Positions 44,242 through 53,480 are shown, numbered from the stretch's first letter. The stretch is DNA of 64,000 nucleotides from Micromonospora chokoriensis (GCF_900091505.1 NZ_LT607409.1:1550001-1614000), one strand, 5' to 3'. Numbers and translations are program-made. The notes: generated by a model from the sequence alone, not told the origin.

Positions 44242-45432
44242 TCAGTAGGACTTCTCCTGACCCAGGACGTGCTGGGCGACGAAGTTGAGGATCATCTCCC
44301 GGCTGACCGGGGCGATCCGGCCGGCCCGTACCGCGCCGAGCAGCGTGGCCACCCCGTACTCGGTGGTCATGCCAGCCCCGCCGAGCACCTGGACGGCAGT
44401 GTCCACGGCGAGCGCGGCGGCCTCCCCGGCCGCGTACTTGGCCATGTTGCCGGACACCCCAGCCTCCAGGTCGCGGCCCGCGTCGTAGAGGGTGGCCGCC
44501 TTCTGGATCATGAGGCGGGCCAGCTCCACCTGCACGGCCGCGTGTGCCAACGGGTGCGAGACGCCCTGGTGGGAACCGATGCTCCGACCACCCCAGACCT
44601 TGCGGGTGGCGGTGTACTCGCTGGCCCGTTCGATGGCGTACCGGCCGGTGCCGGCACCCATCGCCGCCACGGTGATCCGCTCCGGGTTGAGCCCGGCGAA
44701 GAGCGCCGGCAGCCCGGCGTCCAGCGACTCACCGAGCAGCGCGTCGGCGGGCACCCGCACGTCGTCCAGGTAGAGCAGGAACTGGTTCTCCGGGGACACG
44801 ATCTCCATGTCCAGCTTGGATCTGGTCAACCCGGCCGCGTCGGTCGGCACCAGGAACAACGCGGGCTTGAGCCGCTGCGGAGACGTATCCCCTGAGCCGG
44901 CTGGGCCGTCATCGACGGCGACACGGGCCACCACCAGCACGTGACCGGCCTCGTCGACACCGGAGATGTAGCACTTACGACCGTTGAGCAGCCAGCCGTC
45001 GCCGTCGCGGCGGGCCACGGTGCCGAGCCGGTGGAAGTTGGAGCCCGCCTCCGGCTCGGTGATCGCGAAGACGATCTTCTGGGAGCCGTCCGCGAGACCG
45101 GGCAGGTGTCGTTTGCGCTGCTCCTCGGTGCCGTGCCGGGTCAGCACCGTCGCCGCGATAGCGGGGGAGACCACCAGCAGCAGCAACGGGCAGCCGGCCG
45201 CCGCCAACTCCTCACAGACGATCGCCAGCTCGGTGATGCCGCCGCCCCCACCGCCGTACTCGGTGGGGATGTTGACCCCCAGGTAGCCGAGCCGGCCGGC
45301 CTCCGCCCAGAGTTCGGTGGTGTGTTCGCCGGCCCTCGCCTTCTCGACGAAGTAACCGTGGCCGTAGCGACGGCCGAGCGCCCGCACGGCGTCGCGTAGC
45401 TGATCCTGCTCGGGGGTGAGGTCGAAGGTCAT
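44242..45432 (-). CDS. Acyl-CoA dehydrogenase (FadE12-like)
   Basis: A 396-residue FAD-dependent acyl-CoA dehydrogenase. FAITEPEAGSNFHRLGT is the FAD/substrate signature, VQVLGGAGMTTEYGVATLLGAVRAGRI includes the C-terminal family signature, and SRKVWGG-like RKVWGGRSIGSHQGV lies in the middle. It is the last gene of the acyl-CoA operon, its ATG overlapping the stop of the carboxylase alpha gene (ATGA, 45429-45432). Chain or branch specificity cannot be read. A nearby related locus in mycobacteria is fadE13-accD2-accA2-fadE12. Confidence 0.92.
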   Translation of the reverse strand: MTFDLTPEQDQLRDAVRALGRRYGHGYFVEKARAGEHTTELWAEAGRLGYLGVNIPTEYGGGGGGITELAIVCEELAAAGCPLLLLVVSPAIAATVLTRHGTEEQRKRHLPGLADGSQKIVFAITEPEAGSNFHRLGTVARRDGDGWLLNGRKCYISGVDEAGHVLVVARVAVDDGPAGSGDTSPQRLKPALFLVPTDAAGLTRSKLDMEIVSPENQFLLYLDDVRVPADALLGESLDAGLPALFAGLNPERITVAAMGAGTGRYAIERASEYTATRKVWGGRSIGSHQGVSHPLAHAAVQVELARLMIQKAATLYDAGRDLEAGVSGNMAKYAAGEAAALAVDTAVQVLGGAGMTTEYGVATLLGAVRAGRIAPVSREMILNFVAQHVLGQEKSY

Positions 45433-47417
45433 CGGGGATCCTCCTCGGTAGTGACCACAGCCAGCACGGCGCCCGTCCGGACCTGGCCGCCGGCCGGCAC
45501 CGGCAGTTCGGCGACCACACCGTCGGTCGGGGCGAGCACGGGATGTTCCAGCTTCATCGCTTCGAGCGTGAGCAGCGGTTCGCCGGCCGCGACCCGCTGG
45601 CCGACCTGGACGTGCACCCGGGTCACCGCGCCCGGCAGCGGCGCGAGCAGCGACCCGGCGGCCACCTCCGCGGTGGGCAACGGGAGGCGCGGCAGCTCGG
45701 TCAGGCTCGCCGCCCCGCCCGGGCCGTCCACGAAGACCGTCGACAGCACCCGGTGTACGCGGAACGCGCGGCGGACCCCGTCGACGTCGAGCACCACCCG
45801 GTCCGGGGTCGCCTCGACCAGCGCCACCGTGGCGTCGTCGGCCGACGGGTCGGTGGACCATTCGGCGAGGCCGCCCGTGCGGTCCAGCCGGTAGCGGACC
45901 TCGATCTCGCCGTCGGGGCCGGTGAACCGGGTGACCTGCGGGACCGCCGGTACGTTGCGCCAGCCTGACGGCAGCCCGGCGAGCACCGGGGACGACACGC
46001 GACGGCCGGCAGCCGAGGCGAGCGCGGCGGCGAGGGCGGTGACCGGAACCTGTTCGGCGGGGAGCAGCGGGGCGAAGACCTCAGGGTGCCGGTCCAGGAA
46101 ACCGGTGTCGATGTCGGCCGCCGCGAACTCCGGGCTGCGGAGCACCCGGACCAGCAGATCGCGGTTGGTTGCCACCCCGTGCAACTCGGCCCGCGCCAGC
46201 GCGCCCGCCAGCGCGCGGACTGCCTCGGACCGGGTCGGCGCCACGGCGATCACCTTGGCGAGCAGCGAGTCGTAGTGCACGCCCACCTCGGAGCCCGCCA
46301 CCACGCCGGAGTCCAGCCGCAGGCCGGCCCGCTGGAGCCAGCCGAACTCGCGGTCCACTCCCGGCACGTCGAAGCGGTGCAGCGTGCCGGTGGCGGGCCG
46401 CCAGCCCTGCGCCGGATCTTCGGCGCACAGCCGCGCCTCGATCGCGTAGCCCCGCGCTGCGGGGTGCTGGCCGTGCTCCGGCAGCGGGTCGCCCTCGGCC
46501 ACCAGCAGTTGCAGCCGGACGAGGTCCAGCCCGACCGGGGTGGTCAGCTCGGTGACCGGGTGCTCCACCTGGAGGCGGGTGTTCATCTCCAGGAAGAAGA
46601 ACTCCCCGGTCGGTGCCAGCAGGAACTCCACAGTCCCGGCGCTCACGTAGTCCACTGCGCGCCCGGCCGCCACCGCTGCCTCGTGCAGGCGCTCCCGCAG
46701 CTCCGCCCCGACGACCCCGGGCGCCTCCTCGATGATCTTCTGGTGCCGGCGCTGGATCGAGCACTCCCGAACACCGAGAGCGGCGACCGTACCGTAGGTG
46801 TCGCCGAAGATCTGCACCTCGACGTGCCGGCCCCGTTCGACGTACCGCTCGATGAAGACGGTGCCGTCGCCGAACGCCGCAGCCGCCTCGCGGCGCGCGG
46901 AGGCGACGGCCTCGGCAAGCTCCGCGGCGTCCCGGACGATCCGCATCCCCCGGCCACCACCACCGGCGGACGCCTTCACCAGCACCGGGAAGTCGGTGAC
47001 CTGGTCGGCGTCGGTCCAGCTCGGCAGCATCGGCACACCCGCCTCGGCGAGCAGCGTCTTCGCCGCCAGCTTGTCGCCCATCGCGGCGATCACCTTGGCC
47101 GGCGGCCCGACCCAGGTCAGCCCGGCGTCGGTCACCGCCGCCGCGAACTCGGCGTTCTCGGCCAGGAACCCGTAACCCGGGTGGACGGCGTCCGCGCCGG
47201 TGCGCCGGGCCGCGTCCAGGATCAGGTCGACCCGCAGGTACGTCTCGGCCGGAGTGTTCCCGGGCAGCCGGACCGCCTGGTCGGCGTCCCGGACGAACGG
47301 CGCGTCGGCGTCCGCGTCCGAGTGCACGGCCACCGTGTCCACGCCCAGCGCCCGGCAGGTCGCGAAGACCCGGCGCGCGATCTCCCCCCGGTTGGCAACG
47401 AGCAAGCGTTCGATCAT
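45429..47417 (-). CDS. Acyl-CoA carboxylase alpha subunit: biotin carboxylase plus biotin carrier (AccA2-like)
   Basis: A 662-residue fused subunit. The biotin carboxylase domain opens MIERLLVANRGEIARRVF, with VHPGYGFLAENAEFA, the glycine-rich ATP loop KASAGGGGRGMRIV and EMNTRLQVEHPVTE. A middle linker domain precedes the carrier domain, with the biotin-attachment site EAMKLEH (Lys622). Together with the beta subunit it carboxylates an acyl-CoA such as methylcrotonyl-, geranyl- or propionyl-CoA. ATG 47417 lies 11 bases after the beta-subunit stop. Confidence 0.94.
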   Translation of the reverse strand: MIERLLVANRGEIARRVFATCRALGVDTVAVHSDADADAPFVRDADQAVRLPGNTPAETYLRVDLILDAARRTGADAVHPGYGFLAENAEFAAAVTDAGLTWVGPPAKVIAAMGDKLAAKTLLAEAGVPMLPSWTDADQVTDFPVLVKASAGGGGRGMRIVRDAAELAEAVASARREAAAAFGDGTVFIERYVERGRHVEVQIFGDTYGTVAALGVRECSIQRRHQKIIEEAPGVVGAELRERLHEAAVAAGRAVDYVSAGTVEFLLAPTGEFFFLEMNTRLQVEHPVTELTTPVGLDLVRLQLLVAEGDPLPEHGQHPAARGYAIEARLCAEDPAQGWRPATGTLHRFDVPGVDREFGWLQRAGLRLDSGVVAGSEVGVHYDSLLAKVIAVAPTRSEAVRALAGALARAELHGVATNRDLLVRVLRSPEFAAADIDTGFLDRHPEVFAPLLPAEQVPVTALAAALASAAGRRVSSPVLAGLPSGWRNVPAVPQVTRFTGPDGEIEVRYRLDRTGGLAEWSTDPSADDATVALVEATPDRVVLDVDGVRRAFRVHRVLSTVFVDGPGGAASLTELPRLPLPTAEVAAGSLLAPLPGAVTRVHVQVGQRVAAGEPLLTLEAMKLEHPVLAPTDGVVAELPVPAGGQVRTGAVLAVVTTEEDPR

Positions 47418-47428
47418 CGATTGACCCC

Positions 47429-49030
47429 TCACATCCGGAAGATGCCGTAGCCGTCGGCACCCTTGACGGGTCCGCTGTGGATCGCCGAGAGGCAGAGCCC
47501 GAGGACGGTACGGGTGTCGCGCGGGTCGATCACCCCGTCGTCGTAGAGCCGGCCGGAGAGGAACAGCGCACCGGACTGCGACTCGATCTGCTGCTCGACC
47601 ATCATCCGCATCGCCGCGTCGGACTCCTCGTCGTAGTCGCGCCCCCGTGCGGCGGCGGCCTGCCGGGCCACGATCGACAGCACACCGGCGAGCTGCGCCG
47701 GGCCCATCACCGCCGACTTCGCGTTCGGCCAGGTGAACAGGAACCTCGGCTCGTACGCGCGGCCACACATGCCGTAGTTGCCGGCCCCGTACGAGGCGCC
47801 CAGGTTCACCGTCAGGTGCGGCACCGTCGAGTTGGACACCGCATTGATCATGAGTGCGCCGTGCTTGATGATGCCGCGCTGCTCGTACTCGGTGCCGACC
47901 ATGTAGCCGGTGGTGTTCTGCAGGAAGATCAACGGGGTGTCGGCGGCGTTAGCGAGCTGGATGAACTGGGCCGCCTTCTGCGCCTCCTCGCTGAACAGCA
48001 CCCCGCGGGCATTCGCGAGTACGCCCACCGGGTAACCGTGCAGCTCACCCCAGCCGGTGACCAACGCGCCCCCGTACGCCGGCTTGAACTCGTCGAACTC
48101 GCTGCCGTCGAGGATCCGGGCCAGCACCTCACGCGGGTCGAACGGCACCTTCAGGTCGGCGCTGGTGATGCCGAGCAGCTCCTCCGGGTCGTACTTCGGT
48201 GGCTGCGGCACCGCCGAACGCGGCGGCGGGCCGTGCTTGCGCCAGTTCAACCGGCGTACGCACTGGCGGGCCAACCGGATCCCGTCCCGCTCGTCCTCGG
48301 CCAGATGGTCCGCCAGCCCGGACGTGCCGGCGTGCATCTCCGCGCCACCCAACGACTCGTCGTCGGTGACCTCGCCGGTCGCCATCTTCACCAGCGGCGG
48401 CCCGGCCAGGTAGACCTGCGACCGGTCCCGAATCATGATCACGTGGTCGGACATCCCCGGCACGTACGCGCCACCGGCCGTCGCGTTGCCGAAGACCACG
48501 CTGACCGTGGGGATGCCCGCCGCCGAGAGCCGGGTCAGGTCACGGAACACCCGACCACCCGGGATGAAGATCTCCGCCTGGGTGGGCAGGTCCGCCCCGG
48601 CCGACTCGACCAGGTTGACCATCGGCAGCCGGTTGGCCAACGCGATCTCACCCGCCCGCCGGGTCTTCGCGAGCGACCACGGGTTGACCGCGCCGCCGCG
48701 TACCGTCGGGTCGTTCGCGACGATCAGGCACTCCACGCCCTCGACCACCCCGATCCCGGTCACCACGCTGGCCCCGACCGGGAAGTCCGTGCCGAACGCG
48801 GCGACCGGCGACAACTCCAGGAACGGGCTGTCCGCGTCCACCAGCAACTCGATGCGTTCCCGGGGCAGCAACTTGCCGCGCCCGTGGTGCCGGGACACGT
48901 ACTTCTCGCCGCCGCCCGCCCGCGCCTGGTCCAGAGCGGCATCCAACTCGGCCAGCCGCTCCAGCAGGGCTGCCCGGTTCGCCACGTACCCGGGTGCCGT
49001 CGGGTCGATCGCGCTGTCCAGAGTGCTCAC
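47429..49030 (-). CDS. Acyl-CoA carboxylase beta subunit: carboxyltransferase (AccD2-like)
   Basis: A 533-residue carboxyltransferase. HHGRGKLLPRERIELLVD at the N-terminus, VESAGADLPTQAEIF, GNATAGGAYVPGMSDH and FLQNTTGYMVGTEYEQRGI match the methylcrotonyl/geranyl-CoA type beta subunit rather than the propionyl type. That points to branched or terpenoid acyl-CoA as substrate, an inference from family resemblance. GTG 49030 has AAGGAGG 5 bases upstream, just beyond a 48-bp dispersed repeat in the gap to the previous gene. Confidence 0.93.
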   Translation of the reverse strand: MSTLDSAIDPTAPGYVANRAALLERLAELDAALDQARAGGGEKYVSRHHGRGKLLPRERIELLVDADSPFLELSPVAAFGTDFPVGASVVTGIGVVEGVECLIVANDPTVRGGAVNPWSLAKTRRAGEIALANRLPMVNLVESAGADLPTQAEIFIPGGRVFRDLTRLSAAGIPTVSVVFGNATAGGAYVPGMSDHVIMIRDRSQVYLAGPPLVKMATGEVTDDESLGGAEMHAGTSGLADHLAEDERDGIRLARQCVRRLNWRKHGPPPRSAVPQPPKYDPEELLGITSADLKVPFDPREVLARILDGSEFDEFKPAYGGALVTGWGELHGYPVGVLANARGVLFSEEAQKAAQFIQLANAADTPLIFLQNTTGYMVGTEYEQRGIIKHGALMINAVSNSTVPHLTVNLGASYGAGNYGMCGRAYEPRFLFTWPNAKSAVMGPAQLAGVLSIVARQAAAARGRDYDEESDAAMRMMVEQQIESQSGALFLSGRLYDDGVIDPRDTRTVLGLCLSAIHSGPVKGADGYGIFRM

Positions 49031-49042
49031 GGTGCCTCCTTC

Positions 49043-49090
49043 GTTCGCGACTGCGGGGCTCGCAGAATCGGCTCACTCCTCGCGCTCACA
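49043..49090 (-). repeat. Third copy of the 48-bp intergenic repeat
   Basis: On the minus strand this 48-base copy begins within the stop region of the acyl-CoA dehydrogenase at 49086 and ends 6 bases before the ribosome binding site of the carboxyltransferase gene. Both ends match the copies at 4368-4472 (GCGCGAGGAGTGAG and GCCCCGCAGTCGCGAAC), while the loop differs in length and sequence. As in the transporter operon, it fills the gap between two cotranscribed genes. Confidence 0.85.
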
Positions 49091-50282
49091 GCCCTATGCC
49101 CTTCGCGATGATCTCGTTCATGATCTCGGTGGTGCCGCCGCCGATGCCGAGGATCCGCGCGTCGCGGTAGTGGCGCTCCACCTCCGCGTCGCGCAGGTAG
49201 CCGAAGCCGCCGTGCAGTTGCAGTGCCTGGTCGACGACGTGGTCGCAGGCGGCCACGGCCACGTTCTTCGCCATCGCCACCTCGGTCACCACCGGCTCGC
49301 CAGCGGCGACCCGGCCGGCCACCTCGTGCACGTACGACCGGGCCGCCTCGGCCCGCGTGTGCATCTCCGCCAGCCGGTGCCGGATCAACTGCCGGCTGGC
49401 CAGCGGACGCCCGAACGTCTCCCGGTCCCGGCACCAGCGCACGGCCAGCTCCACGCAACGCTGCGCCGTCGCGTACGCCTGGGTGGCCAGCGACAGCCGC
49501 TCCGCGGCGAAGTTCTGCATGATCGCCAGGAAGCCGGTGTCCTCCGCGCCGATCCGGTTCGTCACCGGCACCCGCACGTCGACGAAGGACAGCTCGGCGG
49601 TGTCCGAGCAGTGCCAGCCCAGCTTCTCCAACCGGCGTCCCACCGTGAACCCGGGGCTGTCCTTGTCGATCACCAGCAGGGTGAGCGCGCCGCTACCCGG
49701 GAAGTCGGTGCAGACGGCGGTGGTCACGAAGTCGGCCCGGTGCCCGCTGGTGATGTACGTCTTCGACCCGTTCACCACGTAGTGGTCGCCGTCCCGGCGG
49801 GCCGTGGTGCGGATGCCGGCCACGTCGGAACCGCCGTCCGGTTCGGTGATCGCCAACGCGCCGATCATCGTGCCGGCCAGGGTGGGTCGGACGTACCGCT
49901 CGATCAGGCCGTCCTCCCCCGGGGACGGGGTGCCGCCGAGCCGGCCGCCCAGCGAACCCCCGGTGTGGGCACCAGCCGCCGCGACCATGTGCGGCAGCGC
50001 GATGCCGTGCGTGAACAGGGCCGCCACCAGCCCGGACGAGCCACCCGCGCGGATCAGCTCCTCGGTCACGATGATCGAGTCGAGCAGGTCACCGCCGCTG
50101 CCGCCGACCGACTCGGGGAAGCCGATGCCGAGCAGACCGATCTTCGCGGCGGTGGCGTGCAGCGCCCGGGGCACCTCACCGGCCCGCTCCCAGTCGTCCA
50201 GGTGCGGCAACACCTCGCGCGTCACGAAGGCCCGGGTCAGCTCCCGAAGCTGCCGCCGCTCCGGCGTGTCCACGATGCTCAT
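49086..50282 (-). CDS. Acyl-CoA dehydrogenase (FadE13-like)
   Basis: A 398-residue acyl-CoA dehydrogenase. ALAITEPDGGSDVAGIRTTA carries the FAD signature, RDRETFGRPLASRQLIRHRL is the second family block, and ALQLHGGFGYLRDAEVERHYRDARIL with GGTTEIMNEIIAKGIGL is the C-terminal signature. It would introduce the double bond needed before carboxylation. The ATG overlaps the AtuA-like stop (ATGA, 50279-50282). The stop codon lies in the third copy of the 48-bp repeat. Confidence 0.93.
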   Translation of the reverse strand: MSIVDTPERRQLRELTRAFVTREVLPHLDDWERAGEVPRALHATAAKIGLLGIGFPESVGGSGGDLLDSIIVTEELIRAGGSSGLVAALFTHGIALPHMVAAAGAHTGGSLGGRLGGTPSPGEDGLIERYVRPTLAGTMIGALAITEPDGGSDVAGIRTTARRDGDHYVVNGSKTYITSGHRADFVTTAVCTDFPGSGALTLLVIDKDSPGFTVGRRLEKLGWHCSDTAELSFVDVRVPVTNRIGAEDTGFLAIMQNFAAERLSLATQAYATAQRCVELAVRWCRDRETFGRPLASRQLIRHRLAEMHTRAEAARSYVHEVAGRVAAGEPVVTEVAMAKNVAVAACDHVVDQALQLHGGFGYLRDAEVERHYRDARILGIGGGTTEIMNEIIAKGIGL

Positions 50283-52015
50283 CGGGTCACCCCGGTCGCT
50301 GCGGGCCGGGTTGCTTCGGTCGGCCCGCCTGCTTCGGTCGGCCCGCCTGCTTCGGTCGGCACGTCGGCGGCTAGGTCGACGATCCGGGCCCGCAGCAGCT
50401 CACCGAGCGCCTTGGCCTGCGGATCGAACCGGGTGGACGCGGCCACCCCCTCCCCGAGCAGACCCTCGACGACGAAGTTGACCGCACGCAGGTTCGGCAG
50501 CTCGTAGCGCTTCACCGACAGTGGCGCGGTCTCCGGCAGCAGCTCCGCCAGGCGCGCCACTGTCAACCAGTCGCGCAGCCACCCGTACGCGGCGTCGTTG
50601 CGGGCCCAGACGCCCAGGTTGGCATCTCCACCCTTGTCCCCGGAGCGCGCGCCGACCAGCTCGCCGAGCGCGCCACGGCGGGTCGGGCCGTCAGCCGTCG
50701 CGTTCCCGCCCGGGGTCGTCTCGTCCTTCGACGTGGGTGCGGTACGGAGCGGCGGGGCGACCGACACCCGCTCACCGCCGGGCAGCACCGCGACGTGAGC
50801 CACCGCGTGCTGCGGCACCTCGTCGGCGGTGAAGACACCGTACGGTGTCGCGTCGCCGGGCAGCGTGGTCAGCGTGCAGCCCGGGTACGAAGCCAACGCC
50901 AGTTCCACCGCGGCGGCCGAGAACGCCCGCCCGGCCCGTGCCTTGTCGCCGTGCCGCAGGTGTACGTGCAGCAGCGCGCTGGCCGCCTCGGTGTCGGCGG
51001 CGTCCGGGTGGTCGGTGCGGGCCAGCGTGAACTCCAACCCGTCCGTGCCGACCGCCTCCTCGACCTGCCCGCGTACCAGCGCCGCCTTCGCCTCGACGTC
51101 CAGTCCGCAGAGGACGAACGTCATCGAGTTGCGGAAGCCACCGAGGTTGTTGACGCCCACTTTCAGCGTGGCCGGCGGCGGGGTGCCCCGGACGCCGGAG
51201 ACTCGGACCCGGTCCGGTCCGTCCGGGCTCAGCGCCACCGTGTCCAGTCGGGTGACCACGTCCGGCCCCAGGTACGCCGGCCCGCCGATCTCGTAGAGCA
51301 GCTGTGCGGTGACCGTCTCCACGGTGACCGCGCCACCGGTGCCCTGATGCTTGGTGAGCACCGTCGAGCCGTCGGCGTACACCTCGGCGATCGGGAAACC
51401 GGGTCGGTGCCCTCCGTCGGGCAGCTCGGTGAAGAAGCTGAAGTTTCCCCCGGTGACCTGCGCGCCGCATTCGACGAGGTGGCCTGCGACCGTCGCCCCG
51501 GCCAGCTGGTCGAGGTCGTCGCGACCCCACCCGTACCGGGCGATGGCCGGGCCGACCACCAGCGACGCGTCGGTGACCCGGCCGGTGACCACCACGTCCG
51601 CGCCACCGTCGAGGCACGCGGCGATCCCGAACGCGCCCAGGTAGGCGTTGGCGCTCAACGCATCCGGTCGTTGGATCGTGTCGCCCTCGACGTACCCCAC
51701 CTTCGCGGCCAGGCCCAGCCGGGTCGCGAGGGCGTCGACGGCGGCGGCCAGGCCGGCCGGGTTCAACCCGCCGGCGTTGGTCACGATCCGCACCCCACGG
51801 TCCAGGGCGGTGCCGAGGCAGGTCTCCAGTTGACGCAGGAACGTCTTCGCGTAGCCCAGGTCGGGGTCGCGCAGCCGGTCCCGGGCGAGGATCAGCATGG
51901 TCAACTCGGCCAGGTAGTCACCGGTCAACACGTCCAGCTCACCGCCGTCGAGCATCTCGCGCCAGGCGGTGAACCGGTCCCCGTAGAAGCCGGAGGCGTT
52001 ACCGATGCGGATCAC
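50279..52015 (-). CDS. AtuA-like protein (DUF1446, acyclic terpene utilisation family)
   Basis: A 578-residue protein of the AtuA family: MIRIGNASGFYGDRFTAWRE opening, DVLTGDYLAELTM, TNAGGLNPAGLAAAV, and VVTGRVTDASLVVGPA. AtuA is needed for growth on acyclic terpenes in Pseudomonas, but its reaction is not defined. The C-terminal domain (ELVGARSGDKGGDANLGVWARN) is the second DUF typical of the long form. Near the C-terminus an 18-bp unit repeated 2.7 times (50313-50360) encodes PTEAGG repeats, a possible length-variable tail. GTG 52015 overlaps nothing upstream but its gene is coupled to the one before (52012-52015). Confidence 0.88.
   Translation of the reverse strand: MIRIGNASGFYGDRFTAWREMLDGGELDVLTGDYLAELTMLILARDRLRDPDLGYAKTFLRQLETCLGTALDRGVRIVTNAGGLNPAGLAAAVDALATRLGLAAKVGYVEGDTIQRPDALSANAYLGAFGIAACLDGGADVVVTGRVTDASLVVGPAIARYGWGRDDLDQLAGATVAGHLVECGAQVTGGNFSFFTELPDGGHRPGFPIAEVYADGSTVLTKHQGTGGAVTVETVTAQLLYEIGGPAYLGPDVVTRLDTVALSPDGPDRVRVSGVRGTPPPATLKVGVNNLGGFRNSMTFVLCGLDVEAKAALVRGQVEEAVGTDGLEFTLARTDHPDAADTEAASALLHVHLRHGDKARAGRAFSAAAVELALASYPGCTLTTLPGDATPYGVFTADEVPQHAVAHVAVLPGGERVSVAPPLRTAPTSKDETTPGGNATADGPTRRGALGELVGARSGDKGGDANLGVWARNDAAYGWLRDWLTVARLAELLPETAPLSVKRYELPNLRAVNFVVEGLLGEGVAASTRFDPQAKALGELLRARIVDLAADVPTEAGGPTEAGGPTEATRPAATGVTR
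50313..50360. repeat. 18-bp tandem repeat in the 3' end of the AtuA-like gene
   Basis: The unit GCTTCGGTCGGCCCGCCT is present about 2.7 times without change. It encodes PTEAGG in the C-terminal tail, in frame, so copy number can vary without breaking the gene. Confidence 0.8.
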
Positions 52016-52809
52016 GCTCGTACCCCGTCTCCGCCCGCCGGCTCACGGCCGACGCCCGGCGGCCCGGCGAACGCCTGCGCCACGTCGAGCCATTCGTCGG
52101 CGACCGGGCCGGTGGCGACCAGCGCGAGGTCGGCGCGGTGCCGGCGCTGGGTGACCAGCAGGCAGAAGTCCCGAGCCGGGCCACTCACCCGGTCGGCGGC
52201 GTCCGCCGGCCCCCAACTCCACGTGTCGCCGCCGGGCCCGACCAGCTCGACCCGGACCGGCGTCGTCGGCGCCGCCCGGCCGTGGGCGGCGAAACCGTGC
52301 CCGAGGGTACGCACACCGAGGTGCGCGACGTGCCGTAGCCGCTCGCTGTCGGGGCGGACGACGCCGAGGGTCTCCGCCACGTCCTCTCCGTGTGCCCAGG
52401 TCTCCATGATCCGGGCGGTGGCCATCGAGGTGGCCGACATGCGGGTGCCGTACCAGGGCAACTTCTCGCCGGCCGGGACGGTGCTCAGCGCGTCGGCCAG
52501 CGCCGACCGCCCGGTCCGCCAGCGGTGAAGCAGTTCCTGCGGCGGGGCGAGGAATTCCTCGGCGCCCGCGTCGACCATCCGGGTCGGGTCCGGTGCGCTG
52601 ACCACCGTCGCGTAGAACGCCTCGGCGTCGGTGGCGGCGAGCAGCGCCACGTGGTCGGTCCAGGCGAGGTGCGCGACCTGGTGTCCGATGCTCCAACCGG
52701 GCGCCGGGGTGGGACGGGCCCAGTCGGCTGCCGGCAGCGGGGCCACCAGGGCGTCCAGTCGGGCGGACTCGGCGGCCAGATCCGCGAGCAGGTCGGTGAG
52801 GTCGACCAT
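52012..52809 (-). CDS. DinB/mycothiol-type metal-binding protein (TIGR03084-like)
   Basis: A 265-residue protein of the mycothiol-dependent maleylpyruvate isomerase-like group. GWSIGHQVAHLAWTDHVALL holds a metal-binding histidine and METWAHGEDVAETLGV gives the HxxD-type further ligands, forming a four-helix DinB-like core; the C-terminal part is an SCP2-like small domain. Such proteins often transfer or use mycothiol. It lies between the TetR gene and the AtuA-like gene, and the stop overlaps the AtuA-like start (GTGA). The role in the acyl-CoA pathway is unknown. Confidence 0.85.
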   Translation of the reverse strand: MVDLTDLLADLAAESARLDALVAPLPAADWARPTPAPGWSIGHQVAHLAWTDHVALLAATDAEAFYATVVSAPDPTRMVDAGAEEFLAPPQELLHRWRTGRSALADALSTVPAGEKLPWYGTRMSATSMATARIMETWAHGEDVAETLGVVRPDSERLRHVAHLGVRTLGHGFAAHGRAAPTTPVRVELVGPGGDTWSWGPADAADRVSGPARDFCLLVTQRRHRADLALVATGPVADEWLDVAQAFAGPPGVGREPAGGDGVRA

Positions 52810-52846
52810 GGTGCCTCCGGTCGGTGGTGGCCGGTGCGGCCGGTGG

Positions 52847-53452
52847 TCAGGGCGTGAGCAGGGTGGCGAGCTGGCGCTTCCAGGTGGCCAACAGGGCGGT
52901 ACGGCGGGCGGAGTCGTCGCTGAGCAGGTTGGCCACTCCGAGCCCGCGGAGCAGGTCGAGGGTGGCCTGCACCGCTTCGCGGACGCCGGGTCGACGCTCG
53001 TCGACGCCGAGCAGGGCGACCGTGAGTCGGTGCATCTCCCGGCCGACTGTCGCCTCCAGCGGCACCAGGGCGTCCCGGAGTTCCCGGTCGGTGCGGGCGG
53101 CGACCCAGAGTTCGAGTGCGGCCACGAACAGCGGCCCGGTGAACGCGACGCCGAGCAGGTCGATCACCCGGTCGAGGCGCTGCGGCCCGGCCGGCAACGC
53201 CTCGGCCTCGGTGCGCAACTCGGCGGCCCGCCGCTCGGCGAGGTGGGCCACGGCGGCCGTCACCAGCGCGGCCTTCGTCGGGTAGTGGTGCAGCTGGGCC
53301 CCCCGCGAGACACCGGCCCGGGCGGCGACGACAGTGGTCGTGGTGCCGGACCAGCCGTGCTCGATCAGGCAGTCGACGGTCGCCTCCAGCAGCCGGGCCT
53401 GGGTGGCACGACTGCGTTCCTGCTGAGGGACTCGCGTCGGTGTGGAAGGCAC
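52847..53452 (-). CDS. TetR-family regulator of the acyl-CoA operon
   Basis: A 201-residue TetR regulator. The DNA-binding part is ATQARLLEATVDCLIEHGWSGTTTTVVAARAGVSRGAQLHHYP, with the usual recognition helix. The C-terminal ligand domain is all helical. It heads the minus-strand operon, 37 bases before the next gene. GTG 53452 is used because it gives the standard N-terminus; the frame is open further. A palindrome upstream (53481-53495) is the likely operator. An acyl-CoA from the pathway is the natural guess for the ligand. Confidence 0.9.
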   Translation of the reverse strand: MPSTPTRVPQQERSRATQARLLEATVDCLIEHGWSGTTTTVVAARAGVSRGAQLHHYPTKAALVTAAVAHLAERRAAELRTEAEALPAGPQRLDRVIDLLGVAFTGPLFVAALELWVAARTDRELRDALVPLEATVGREMHRLTVALLGVDERRPGVREAVQATLDLLRGLGVANLLSDDSARRTALLATWKRQLATLLTP

Positions 53453-53480
53453 GCGAACAGCCTGCTGCCAACGAAACAAA

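Noticed and set aside
50313..50360. CRISPR-like repeat in the AtuA-like gene
   Set aside because: Units are contiguous 18-mers without spacers and keep the reading frame; no cas genes are present.
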